Below, in pieces: positions 29,926-38,377 of a DNA stretch of 64,000 nucleotides. The stretch is taken from NCBI RefSeq assembly GCF_018882335.1, contig NZ_JACVOS010000002.1, forward strand, positions 62,001-126,000, written 5' to 3'. Both the position numbers and the translations under genes were made by a program. The notes under the pieces were generated by a model. That model saw only the letters and a program-made list of their open reading frames with translations, did no database searches and had not been told where the DNA came from. This DNA comes from Polynucleobacter sp. AM-25C3. Its GTDB lineage: Bacteria > Pseudomonadota > Gammaproteobacteria > Burkholderiales > Burkholderiaceae. Each line of letters begins with the position of its first letter. Position 1 is the first letter of the stretch.

Positions 29926-30168
29926 TTAGTCCTCCTTGTCTTTCTTATCCTTCTTATCCTTCTTGTCTTTTTTATCTTTTCTCTCTTTCTTCTTCTTAGA
30001 TTCTTTCGGGAGCTTATCTAGCTTACCGCTGGCATAGAGGCACCATACCTTGATTTCCTCAAGAAGTTCATTCAGATCATCGTAAGACAGATTTTTAAAG
30101 TCTTGTAAGCCAATAGCGCCAGACTCTTGAAGTTGTTTTACAGCATCTTCATATTTGTAATCGCTCAT
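29926..30168 (-). CDS. Small uncharacterised protein with Lys-Asp repeat tail
   Basis: 80 residues from ATG 30168 (MSDYKYEDAV), which follows GGAAAA on the coding strand. The ORF is open 15 codons further but without a better start. Residues 1-50 look helical and acidic; the last 25 are almost only Lys, Asp and Glu, with KKD repeated in tandem. I do not recognise the family. It ends 15 bases from the phoR stop, convergent with the operon. A tail of this kind is probably disordered. Confidence 0.6.
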   Translation of the reverse strand: MSDYKYEDAVKQLQESGAIGLQDFKNLSYDDLNELLEEIKVWCLYASGKLDKLPKESKKKKERKDKKDKKDKKDKKDKED

Positions 30169-30256
30169 GGTTTTTTCCAGATAAAAGTAATAAGAACGAA
30201 CAGATGCTAGCAAAGTAATATGACAAAACTGATTTTTTTGCCTTTAAATGCCGTTT

Positions 30257-30733
30257 TTAGTCTGGATCCGGGGAAATCTCTGATTCACGCTTAATCCCAG
30301 TAAGCTTTCTAATCAGCTGCTCTAGCGGCCCCCCTATAAGGAGGGTAATAATGATCGCAGCCAGCGCTAGACCGCCTAGGATGAGCTCACCAGCCCCAAA
30401 TGCGGCTGCAATTAAGGCGCAAGACCAGATGCTCGCTGATGTGGTCAGGCCGTGGACCCTTTGTGAGCTGCGTTCCCGAATAATTACACCGGCACCCAAA
30501 AACCCTAAACCCGTGATGAGCCCCTGCAATACGCGACTCAGGGCTTGAACATCGGTTGATCCAAGGTGTCCGATGGACAGTACTGCCGTGGCTGAACCGA
30601 TAGCCACGAGGGAGTGGGTGCGTAGTCCTGCGGATTTATGATGCATCCAGCGATTTAAGCCCAAAATGGTTCCAGCTAAAAGCGCTAAAAAAAGGCGGAG
30701 GGCCATTTCTCCATACAGATCCCAATATCCCAT
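30257..30733 (-). CDS. MgtC/SapB family membrane protein (short form)
   Basis: 158 residues with four to five membrane helices. MgtC signatures are clear: LALLAGTILGLNRW, KSAGLRTHSLVAIGSA, then [17 protein letters not shown] and GLTTSASIWS. It lacks the C-terminal ACT-like domain found in the second copy at 38378. Salmonella MgtC adapts cells to low magnesium and affects ATP synthase and phosphate signalling; whether this copy does so is unknown. It lies downstream of the CorA-like gene on the same strand with a 55-base gap. Confidence 0.88.
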   Translation of the reverse strand: MGYWDLYGEMALRLFLALLAGTILGLNRWMHHKSAGLRTHSLVAIGSATAVLSIGHLGSTDVQALSRVLQGLITGLGFLGAGVIIRERSSQRVHGLTTSASIWSCALIAAAFGAGELILGGLALAAIIITLLIGGPLEQLIRKLTGIKRESEISPDPD

Positions 30734-30788
30734 AAATCCTCTTATGCAAATGTAGTTATCGTGAAAGCATCCATGTTAAACGTATGTG

Positions 30789-31799
30789 TTAAATAATTTT
30801 TCTAACTTTAAGTGCAATGTATACGGCAACACCAGCAGTGGCCATTAAGGCCATCACAATGTAGAAAGATTCCTTGAGTCCTGGTAGGTCTTCCATATTC
30901 ATACCCATGATGCCGGTTAGCAGGGTCATCGGCAAGAAGATTACCGTCATCACCGACAAGACTTGCAAATTACGTGCATTAAATTCAGCAACGTGTGCCG
31001 ATTGCTCATCTTGTAATACCTTGGCTCGATCATATGAGTTAGAAATCTCCTGCACTAAGTAGGAGAGAAGGTCTAAGTCATCATTCAGTCGATACTTATC
31101 GTCATCCGAAAACCAATACGGCAGACGCTTTTGTAGGCGACTAAGTGCGATCAGTTCAGGCGAGAACTGGCGGCGTAGGCGGCTACATTGCATCCGTATG
31201 CGCCCCAGGTATTCATGTTCAGGCAATTCCTTGCCCTTCAGCAAAGTTTCCTCAAGGTCATCCATCGTTTCGGATAGGCGCATTAGGAGTGTCCGCAGAT
31301 ACTCGGCGCGAAAATCAATCAGTTCATGAAATAGCTCAATGGCCGAACAGGGGTTCAATAGACCATTTTTTAAATCTGAGCGCAATCTATCTGTTGTTCT
31401 CAGCGGGTTATTTCTCAGGGAAATCATGAGTCGAGGCGTGAGGATTGCCCATAAGGTACCCAGACTTGAGTCGCCATCCTTCTGACCAAACTCTTGATGA
31501 AAGTCATTCATCACCATCAATAGGCAGTCATCGAGCTTTTCAATTCGCTCTAGTCGACTGCGAGTAACGCCTTCATCAATCATCTCTACAACACGCTCCG
31601 GTATTAAGTCGGTTTTTTTAAGCCAACGTTGAACTTGAGAGTTGGATAAGTTGAGATGGAGCCAGACCGATATGTCGGGATTGTTTAATGAATCCGCAAT
31701 TTCAAACAAAGGGATTTCATGACTCTTGCCGGAGGAGGTCATGGCCCAAGCAAATACAACGCCATTAATTGGGAAGGGGTGGCTTAGGTTTTGAGTCAC
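30789..31799 (-). CDS. CorA-family divalent cation transporter (ZntB-like)
   Basis: 336 residues. A large N-terminal cytoplasmic domain (to about 270) is followed by two C-terminal membrane helices. The signature GMN at the pore entrance is seen in GIMGMNMEDLPG, between VMTVIFLPMTLLTG and the last helix. The N-terminal FAWAM...WLHLNLSN pattern is nearer to ZntB than to classic CorA. Either magnesium uptake or zinc transport is possible. Start is GTG 31799. Confidence 0.88.
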   Translation of the reverse strand: MTQNLSHPFPINGVVFAWAMTSSGKSHEIPLFEIADSLNNPDISVWLHLNLSNSQVQRWLKKTDLIPERVVEMIDEGVTRSRLERIEKLDDCLLMVMNDFHQEFGQKDGDSSLGTLWAILTPRLMISLRNNPLRTTDRLRSDLKNGLLNPCSAIELFHELIDFRAEYLRTLLMRLSETMDDLEETLLKGKELPEHEYLGRIRMQCSRLRRQFSPELIALSRLQKRLPYWFSDDDKYRLNDDLDLLSYLVQEISNSYDRAKVLQDEQSAHVAEFNARNLQVLSVMTVIFLPMTLLTGIMGMNMEDLPGLKESFYIVMALMATAGVAVYIALKVRKII

Positions 31800-32002
31800 G
31801 GCGGAAGGTTGGTTTTATTGTGATATGGCATGAGTAATAAAGATTGTAAGGCAGTCACCCTATAAATAGAGTCTGGCATCCTACTGACTCATTGTTTATC
31901 TATTATGGATTTTGGAACCAGGGAGCATTCCTCTTAAAAGCCACTCCAAAACCATGAAAGAATCTGCTGAGATGAAAAAATCAATCATTAAAGCCTTGTG
32001 GC

Positions 32003-32985
32003 TTACTTTTCGATGCCTAATACATTTAAAGGTATCAAGAGTGGGCGAAAGCTGAAAGGGCTAGATTCTTGTGAATTCACTTGCACCTCGACCGCTTGTA
32101 CTTGGTCAGCACCCATCACCTCTAGTCTATATACGTTTTCTAGCGGCTTGTTCTTGCTGCTGAGTAGGGGCTGATCTATTTTCAATCGATGACTATCGCC
32201 GTGTATTAAGAGAATAGGGATCGGTAGGTTTTCAGACCGATCTCGAAAGGTGGAGACGGTCTCACGATAGCCACTATTGGTGCCATTGGCTGTTTCAGCC
32301 GAGTAAAAAAGATCTGCTTGGAATGCAAAAATGATTCCCGCATATTTTTTTCTGCTGCCAGATCAAAGGCGTGATTGATCCATGCTAAGTTGGCTTGGTT
32401 GCGTAAGGCGTACTCTTGATTGGATTCTTCATCTCGTCCAAGATTATTGTTAGACCCTGGGATATGTACATTCACAAACAAGAAGTTGCCTCTAGTCCAT
32501 AGAGAATTTTCTACGTATGTACTGAAACTTGGCATCACATCTGCTTGGCGTTGCAGTTTTAACTTCGCCTTTCCAAAGCTATTAGCAGAATTAAATTGAG
32601 TGGCACGGATATAGTCTAGTCGCTCCAGCGGGTTGTATCCCCCTGCCAAAATGCGGTGACAGTCAGTCCATTCGTTATCACCAATACTGTAAATCAGAGG
32701 GGATTTAAATGAGTTAAAGTAGGCCGTCATTTTCTGGCTATGCTCATTGCTGCATGGAGAGCTACCCGATTTCGTATCCCCTACAAATATTGAGAATGCT
32801 GGTTTTTTAGAATTAATAGTCTGGATGAGCCGCTCAAATCTCACAAAGTCTGCTGGTTGAGAGTAGGGCATATCGCCTAATGCGATGAACTTAAATGGCT
32901 CTGCCCGTACATTCCCAAAGAGCATGAAGGTCAGGACAATCAGAGTAAAGCTAAATGTGTAGGGTATTTTGTATTTGAGTATCAC
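32003..32985 (-). pseudogene. Exported metallophosphoesterase interrupted by a -1 frameshift at an A7 run
   Basis: The first reading frame (32206-32985) has a signal peptide (about 1-28) and calcineurin-like motifs: ALGDMPY, VGDTKSG, IGDNEWTDC and NVHIPGS. It reads to AEKN near residue 214 and then into unrelated sequence. Shifting to the -1 frame exactly at the seven A (complement of 32345-32351) gives YAGIIFAFQADLFYS, then LIHGDSH, the missing C-terminal metal motif, and stays open to 32003, for about 327 residues in total. Gene decay, a sequencing error in the homopolymer, or slippage on A-AAA-AAT are possible. Its start overlaps the upstream beta-barrel gene by four bases. Confidence 0.75.
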
Positions 32986-33821
32986 TGAAACCTCCAGGTA
33001 AATCCAATTTCAGAACGTGAGGAACTCACGCCAGAATTGGAGATAACAATGCCCATATTAGCCGCACTGCGCATGTACGATAGACCAATATCTAAATCAT
33101 CCGCTACTGAGAAGATGCCCGCCAATAAGGCATAACTTGTTAGATATTGCTCGCTACTAGGTGGATTGGTCGTGATGCCCGCATCTAGGGCTAGTCTCAC
33201 GCCCTTAACCACCGTCCAAACTGGTGCTGCTGAAAAGAATAGGATATTGGTGCGGTTCGCAACGGAACTCATCCCAACCGGATAATTGGTATTGTAGGGG
33301 GACTTCATATAGGACGCATTCAGATGCAACTCCACTTCATCCCAGTACCGAGAGCCAATCAGATTTAAACCATAGTTTGGTAGCGCAAGATCTAGCCCAT
33401 GAGCTTGTTGCTGCTGCGAGCCGGGCAATGTCAGGCTGGGCTTGATTGCTAGCGCCCATTTTCCCTGATCATCTTCAGCAAATCGCCATTTAAAGGCGAT
33501 GACTTTATTGGATAAGGGTGAGTAATTGCCTCGTGGGATTGCAAAATAAGTGGCCCCCAAGGAAGCCTCTAGATTTTCTGTAATCCCTCTGGTGTAGGTG
33601 AATGGAAATGCTTTGGCGCTCCCGGCACCAAAATATTCTTCACCTGGGGTGATGATGTCTACAGTATCTGCTGTCCCCCCGCCATGGGATGCGGTTGTGA
33701 AGTAATACTGCTCTATTTGATTTCTGTCTTTGGGAACGGTTCCCGCATCATCCGTGTTGAGGGGCTCAAACGCATGACCAATAATGGGGATCAGAAGGAG
33801 AAGCAGGGCGATCAAGCGCAT
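32982..33821 (-). CDS. Exported beta-barrel-like protein (phenol_MetA_deg/transporter-like)
   Basis: 279 residues with a signal peptide (about 1-17, ending GHA). FEPLNTDDAGTV at the mature N-terminus and alternating-hydrophobic strands ending in an aromatic residue (EIGFTWRFQ) are typical of outer-membrane barrels related to PF13557. Function is unknown. It is translationally coupled (4-base overlap) to the exported metallophosphoesterase, suggesting a pair that admits or processes a phosphorylated compound. No convincing PHO box for this direction was found; a lone ATGACAG is at 33870-33876. Confidence 0.6.
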   Translation of the reverse strand: MRLIALLLLLIPIIGHAFEPLNTDDAGTVPKDRNQIEQYYFTTASHGGGTADTVDIITPGEEYFGAGSAKAFPFTYTRGITENLEASLGATYFAIPRGNYSPLSNKVIAFKWRFAEDDQGKWALAIKPSLTLPGSQQQQAHGLDLALPNYGLNLIGSRYWDEVELHLNASYMKSPYNTNYPVGMSSVANRTNILFFSAAPVWTVVKGVRLALDAGITTNPPSSEQYLTSYALLAGIFSVADDLDIGLSYMRSAANMGIVISNSGVSSSRSEIGFTWRFQ

Positions 33822-33905
33822 TACTAGAGCGACTTATCTTATGTAAAGACAAGAACTTACCCTATCAATATGACAGATTAGAGTAGTCGATACCTAGTAG
33901 ATTGT

Positions 33906-33939
33906 TTGTCACATTACTTTAATCAAACTGAAATATTAG
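33906..33939 (+). promoter_or_regulatory. Candidate PHO box and -10 for the small ORF / arsC-like / DUF2252 genes
   Basis: TTGTCAC (33906-33912), ATTA, CTTTAAT (33917-33923), ten bases, then TATTAG (33934-33939). Each repeat matches CTGTCAT at five of seven positions, and the spacing is identical to the pstS site. The sequence alone is weaker than the pstS box; the shared geometry raises confidence. Confidence 0.5.
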
Positions 33940-33990
33940 ATCTCTAGTATTTGGGCATCTCCACTGATACTGTTATGAAAGGGATTAAGA

Positions 33991-34176
33991 ATGATGACCC
34001 TTGAAATGAAAAGCAATTTAGCTCAGATTTTCCGTCAACCTGAACCCAGACTCAATTTAGGTCAAGTTGATAGGAATGAGCAAGCAATCGCACATAAACC
34101 ATTTTCTTTGCGAGCTGCAGCAACCCCCTTTGTTGTTGACAATAAATTCGCCTTACAATTGGATGAAATTATTTAA
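33991..34176 (+). CDS. Small uncharacterised ORF (61 codons)
   Basis: An ORF with tandem ATGs at 33991 and 33994 and a good ribosome-binding site (AAAGGGA) six bases before. The product has no signal or membrane segment and contains RQPEPRLNLGQV and FVVDNKFALQLDE. I do not recognise it. It lies between a candidate PHO box and the arsC-like gene, 12 bases before the latter, so it may be a leader or a real small protein. Coding status is uncertain. Confidence 0.45.
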   Translation: MMTLEMKSNLAQIFRQPEPRLNLGQVDRNEQAIAHKPFSLRAAATPFVVDNKFALQLDEII

Positions 34177-34188
34177 CCTTGAGCGGCA

Positions 34189-34683
34189 ATGAGTAATCCC
34201 CATAATATTTTGTTTATTTGTAGTGGAAATTCTGCGAGATCTATTCTTGCGGAGGCGCTAGCTACCACCCTAAGTCATGGCCGATTTATTGGTTATTCAG
34301 CTGGAGCAAAACCTACTGGCAAGGTTCACCCCATCGCGATAGAGTTAATTAAAACGATGGGTTACCCCTTGGATCTCCTTAAAAGTAAAAGTTGGGATCA
34401 GTTTGGTCGTGAGGGTGCGCCCAAGATGGATTTCATCATTACTTTATGTGACTCGGCAGCCGGGGAAGATTGCCCTTATTGGCCGGGACACCCTTCAACT
34501 GCCCATTGGGGTTTTCCGGATCCTGCTGCTGTTGAGGGTGATGAGGAGGCGATCTTGCATGCATTTAAGCAGGTGGAGATGGGCTTACGCAACCGGATTG
34601 AATTGCTAATGGACCTTCCTATTGCTCAATTAGATCACCTGGAGCTCGGGGAGCACTTACAAAGCATTCACCATCGAAGTTAG
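34189..34683 (+). CDS. ArsC-like low-molecular-weight phosphatase (arsenate reductase family)
   Basis: 164 residues. The N-terminus ILFICSGNSARSILAEA contains the CX5R phosphate loop of the low-molecular-weight tyrosine phosphatase fold, and DFIITLCDSAAGEDCPYWPG has the further cysteines typical of thioredoxin-coupled ArsC, followed by WGFPDPA. It could reduce arsenate, which enters through phosphate transporters, or act as a phosphatase. Its placement behind a candidate PHO box would make sense for arsenate protection during phosphate starvation. No arsR or arsB gene is nearby. Confidence 0.8.
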   Translation: MSNPHNILFICSGNSARSILAEALATTLSHGRFIGYSAGAKPTGKVHPIAIELIKTMGYPLDLLKSKSWDQFGREGAPKMDFIITLCDSAAGEDCPYWPGHPSTAHWGFPDPAAVEGDEEAILHAFKQVEMGLRNRIELLMDLPIAQLDHLELGEHLQSIHHRS

Positions 34684-34755
34684 TCTGGTCAGTAGCCATT
34701 TTGTGATTTCTGCGAGTCCTGTAATAATGTGCGCATCTTTCACATTGGAGCAGGC

Positions 34756-36237
34756 ATGTCAGCCACTCAAAGAAGCCGTCGGACAGGCGCAAAGTCTAAG
34801 CCAAAATCCCTAGATCAATTTTCTATTCTTACGCCCGTTGAGTTGCACAATGGTAAGCGTTTAAGCATTGCGAGGCGCTTGAAAGATGGTAGGGCTTTAC
34901 GCAAGATTGTTAGCTTTGCTGATCAAGCTGTCTATACCCCACCAAAGCATCGGCTTGGCCCCATTGAGATTCTTGACAAGCAGGCTGAGTCGCGGATTGC
35001 ATATCTCATCCCCATTCGCCATGAGCGTATGTTGCAATCCCCATTTGCGTTTTATCGAGGTGGTGCGGCCATCATGGCTCAGGATTTGGCCAATCAACCA
35101 AGCACCGACATCATTGTTCAGCTTTGTGGTGATATGCATGTCTCTAACTTTGGTTTATTTGGAACGGCTGAGCATCGCTTAGTTTTTGGTATTAATGATT
35201 TTGATGAAACGCTGCCTGGAAGCTGGGAGTGGGATATGAAGCGCTTGGTTGCTAGTGCCGTCATTGCCTGCGAAACGCTGGGCGGTTCCCCAGCCCTTAG
35301 CAAAAAATTAGTGCATCGTATTAGTTTTGAGTATCGAAAGCGTATGGCTCAGTATGCGCAGATGCCTTATCTAGATCTTGCTCAGCAATTTATTGGTGAG
35401 AAAGATATTCGTAAGCACTTTAATAGCGCCCATCAAAAAAAGTTAGATGCCTATTTAAAAGAGACTAAAGGCCAGACTAATATTCAAGTCCTGGAAAAAT
35501 TGACTACATTGGTTGGTAAAAATCGCAAGATTATTAATAGACCTCCGCTGATAGAGCATTTTGATAAAACTACTCATGGAGTGCCGCTAGCTGGCTTGGT
35601 TAAAAAGGCCTTGCAAAATTACAGCAGCACTCTATTGGCAGACCGCCAAGTGCTATTTGACCGCTATACATTGCAGGATTTCGCCCGAAAGGTTGTGGGT
35701 GTTGGCAGCGTTGGAACCAATTGCATGGTCTTATATTTTGTTGGCGATGGCCAACATGATCCATTATTTCTTCAGTACAAAGAGGCTCAAGAATCGGTCC
35801 TCAGCCCTTATCTAGGGCGATCGATATATTCTAATATGGGGCATCGCGTGGTTGCTGGACAGCACTTACTTCAAGGGGCTCCCGATATCTTTTTAAATAG
35901 TGGGGAGATTGAGCATAGGCAGAATCATATCCAGGGTTTTTATCTGCGCCAGTTGCGAGATATGAAGGGTGGTATTGATGTAGGCCCTGGCGGCGTTTCT
36001 TTAAAGAATTTTCCAGACTACGCCAAGCTGTTTGGCTGGGCGCTTGCGCTCGGGCATGCCCGCTCCGGCGATGCAGCCATGATTTCAGGTTATTGTGGTC
36101 AGACTCGCGAGTTTGATGAGGCGATGTACAGTTTTGCACAGTCTTATGCAAAGCAGAATCAGGCTGACTATGAAGTATTTTGTCAGGCCGTGAAGAATCG
36201 GCAGATTAAGGTTGCCAAGAAGAAAACCCTCAAATAA
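34756..36237 (+). CDS. DUF2252 family protein
   Basis: About 493 residues from ATG 34756, which has GGAGC upstream. The earlier in-frame GTG at 34729 lies at a TAATAAT promoter-like stretch and is not preferred. Family features: RLKDGRALRKIVSFADQAVY near the start, PFAFYRGGA, then CGDMHVSNFGLFG and INDFDETLPGSWEWD. The GDMHxxN...DFD pattern resembles the catalytic loop and metal site of aminoglycoside-phosphotransferase-like kinases. Function is not established. It converges on phoX with a 26-base gap. Confidence 0.82.
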   Translation: MSATQRSRRTGAKSKPKSLDQFSILTPVELHNGKRLSIARRLKDGRALRKIVSFADQAVYTPPKHRLGPIEILDKQAESRIAYLIPIRHERMLQSPFAFYRGGAAIMAQDLANQPSTDIIVQLCGDMHVSNFGLFGTAEHRLVFGINDFDETLPGSWEWDMKRLVASAVIACETLGGSPALSKKLVHRISFEYRKRMAQYAQMPYLDLAQQFIGEKDIRKHFNSAHQKKLDAYLKETKGQTNIQVLEKLTTLVGKNRKIINRPPLIEHFDKTTHGVPLAGLVKKALQNYSSTLLADRQVLFDRYTLQDFARKVVGVGSVGTNCMVLYFVGDGQHDPLFLQYKEAQESVLSPYLGRSIYSNMGHRVVAGQHLLQGAPDIFLNSGEIEHRQNHIQGFYLRQLRDMKGGIDVGPGGVSLKNFPDYAKLFGWALALGHARSGDAAMISGYCGQTREFDEAMYSFAQSYAKQNQADYEVFCQAVKNRQIKVAKKKTLK

Positions 36238-36263
36238 ATCCTGCCGGGATAGAGTCAGTGGGT

Positions 36264-38210
36264 TTAAGTAATTTTGATGCCGGTAGGCTTTGCAGTGATG
36301 TAGCCTACCGCAGCACCAAATCGATCCTTGTAATTCTTTTGAATTAAGGGATTCAATATCGGCATGACTTTTGCATGTAATTTTCCTAGCCAATCACCCG
36401 GATGTTGAAAGTTGGCGGTGATGTAAGTCCAGCCATTGAGATTATCAACCACACTTAAGCCAGTTGCTTCTGCGCCAGATGGCATAGAAGCAATTCTGCT
36501 GAGTTTCTTGGTGTCTACGTTATAGGCCCAAATAAAATTATTCACATGGGTGCTGCTGTCTTCGCCAATAAAGAGGGTCCTGAGTTTTTCAGAAAACTTG
36601 AGGTTATCTGGATTGGAGATGGTATTGGGGTCGGCCAAGTTCCCGAGTTCGTCTTGCTCAATATCTCGACCAATGAGCAGTGCTGATAGTTGACTAGGAA
36701 CCCAATGACTCTTGATGGGGCTTCCTGATTGATCGTGTTGATTGCCCTCAAGCTTACTTATCATGACGGCGCCTGCGATTAAAGGCTTTTCGAGTTCAAT
36801 CATGCTCTGCGAATTCCAGCCCTTACCCCCTTTGATCATTGAATCTTGGATGTTTTGCAGGGCAAAGTACGCCACTTTATCTTTGAGATTGGCGCAAGTT
36901 CCTTCCATCTTGCTAAAGCCCATACTGCCACCCATTAAATAGGCATAGCGATGGGTTTCTAAAAATGCTGCTGCCTTTTCCATTCCGGGTTTGAGCTTTA
37001 CCCAATTTGCTATACCGTCGTAGTAAATTTTGGTGAATGTGTCGTCATTAGGATCAGCCTTTAAAACGGTCATGATGTCCGATGGTTTTAAAGTCAGCGC
37101 TAGTTTTTTGATTTCATCACTAGTGGCGTGACCGAGCTTGATCCAAGATAATTTTGCACCTTCATCTTTTGGATCAATGGAAAATCCCTGACCGAGTTTG
37201 GCTACATACAGCGTTCCAGAAGACAGGTCAGACTCTTTATCCGCAATGAACAGAAATAGGCCGCTATTCGTATAATCATCACCCATCAGAACAGTTCTTC
37301 TATCGGGCATCACTTCGACTAGCTCATGTGAAATCCGACCAAGACAATAGTGTTTTACAAGAGTGCCTGTTCCATCAGGGTTTACGGTTACTTCAGGCAG
37401 GTGGCCATAGTTGTATGGATTTGCACTAGTTTCATTGCCATAGAGATTCTTACTAAAGGCTTTAAAGCGTTTATTCTCATGCGCAAAGGGTGCGTCTGGC
37501 TCATACTCCTCACTAGATAAATGCGTATTCCATGGTGATAGGCTGGCACCACAGGTGATCCATAAGCCTTGAGCGCTAGAAGTATCTACAGGGGTGTATT
37601 TGACTAAGGTGAGTTTGCCGCTGGCCGGATCCTGGTTGAGTGTTAAGACGGCAATTTGAGAGGGCAGTACCCCGTACATTTTTTCCTTGCCCTGATTGGT
37701 ATTCGTATATTCAAATTGAACCACTGCAAATACCGTATTGCCTCGCACCCCTTTAACGTTTGCTTTTTCAAGCTTCAATAAAGACATGCCATCTGGACAA
37801 TCAGAAAAGAATTGTCTTTCTTTGCCTGGTACGGAGTTATCCATAATCGGCCTATTGTGAATATCGACATATCCTCCAGCCAATATTTTTCCGTTTTTAC
37901 CATCTGGTACCAGATCTCCAGTGATAAAGAATGGCTCATAAGCAAGCTTGTATGTTTTTTTATTTCCATTCTGCAGGGTGATTTCAAGCATCGATCCCAC
38001 TGAAGTGGTAGCCATTGCTTCTGGATTGGCTAGTGAAGGCGCCTCCATGGCGATAAATTCTGCAAACTTAAAATTGGAAGCAGATTCGGCAGCAATTAAT
38101 GGGGAGCTATTAAAGATGGCGGCAAAACCGGCAGATCCTATGGGGAGCATGGGGGTGCCAACAGCCATTTTGATAAATGAGCGACGCTTGAGTGCAGTTG
38201 GATTTGACAT
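36264..38210 (-). CDS. phoX: PhoX-type alkaline phosphatase (Tat-exported)
   Basis: About 648 residues from MSNPTALKRRSF. A twin-arginine signal (KRRSFIKMAVG) is followed by a PhoX/DUF839 beta-propeller: GSMLEITLQNG, GGYVDIHNRP, CGASLSPWNTHLSSEEYEPD, YNYGHLPEVTV, MGDDYTNSGLFLF and SVVDNLNGWTYITANFQHPG. The Glu/Asp-rich loops hold calcium and iron in known PhoX. It releases phosphate from organic esters in the periplasm. The ORF extends 20 codons upstream, but Met 38210 places the Tat motif correctly. A PHO box lies at 38288-38321. Confidence 0.93.
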   Translation of the reverse strand: MSNPTALKRRSFIKMAVGTPMLPIGSAGFAAIFNSSPLIAAESASNFKFAEFIAMEAPSLANPEAMATTSVGSMLEITLQNGNKKTYKLAYEPFFITGDLVPDGKNGKILAGGYVDIHNRPIMDNSVPGKERQFFSDCPDGMSLLKLEKANVKGVRGNTVFAVVQFEYTNTNQGKEKMYGVLPSQIAVLTLNQDPASGKLTLVKYTPVDTSSAQGLWITCGASLSPWNTHLSSEEYEPDAPFAHENKRFKAFSKNLYGNETSANPYNYGHLPEVTVNPDGTGTLVKHYCLGRISHELVEVMPDRRTVLMGDDYTNSGLFLFIADKESDLSSGTLYVAKLGQGFSIDPKDEGAKLSWIKLGHATSDEIKKLALTLKPSDIMTVLKADPNDDTFTKIYYDGIANWVKLKPGMEKAAAFLETHRYAYLMGGSMGFSKMEGTCANLKDKVAYFALQNIQDSMIKGGKGWNSQSMIELEKPLIAGAVMISKLEGNQHDQSGSPIKSHWVPSQLSALLIGRDIEQDELGNLADPNTISNPDNLKFSEKLRTLFIGEDSSTHVNNFIWAYNVDTKKLSRIASMPSGAEATGLSVVDNLNGWTYITANFQHPGDWLGKLHAKVMPILNPLIQKNYKDRFGAAVGYITAKPTGIKIT

Positions 38211-38287
38211 AGCGGATATGTTTTTCTTTATTAGGCTTGTATTGGCTGCGGCAAATAAGCGTGGAGCCAATGTTTGGTTAAGAATTT

Positions 38288-38321
38288 ATTGTCTAGCCGG
38301 AATATGACAGTTTGATTATTG
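38288..38321 (-). promoter_or_regulatory. PHO box and -10 of phoX
   Basis: Read leftward: CAATAAT (38321-38315), CAAA, a perfect CTGTCAT (38310-38304), ten bases, then GACAAT (38293-38288). Spacing equals that of the pstS site, and it lies about 78 bases before the phoX start. Confidence 0.7.
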
Positions 38322-38377
38322 CTCCGATTGGGCTTGATCTAGATTCAGATCCAAGTTGAATTGAGTATGATCACTAG

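Noticed and set aside
31800-32002. Short ORF of about 34 codons (ATG near 31953) in the gap between the corA-like gene and the phosphoesterase
   Set aside because: No clear ribosome-binding site or recognisable product; the 203-base gap otherwise shows nothing I can support.
33870-33876. ATGACAG as a reverse PHO half-site for the beta-barrel/phosphoesterase pair
   Set aside because: Neither neighbouring heptamer at a 4-base spacing resembles the consensus.
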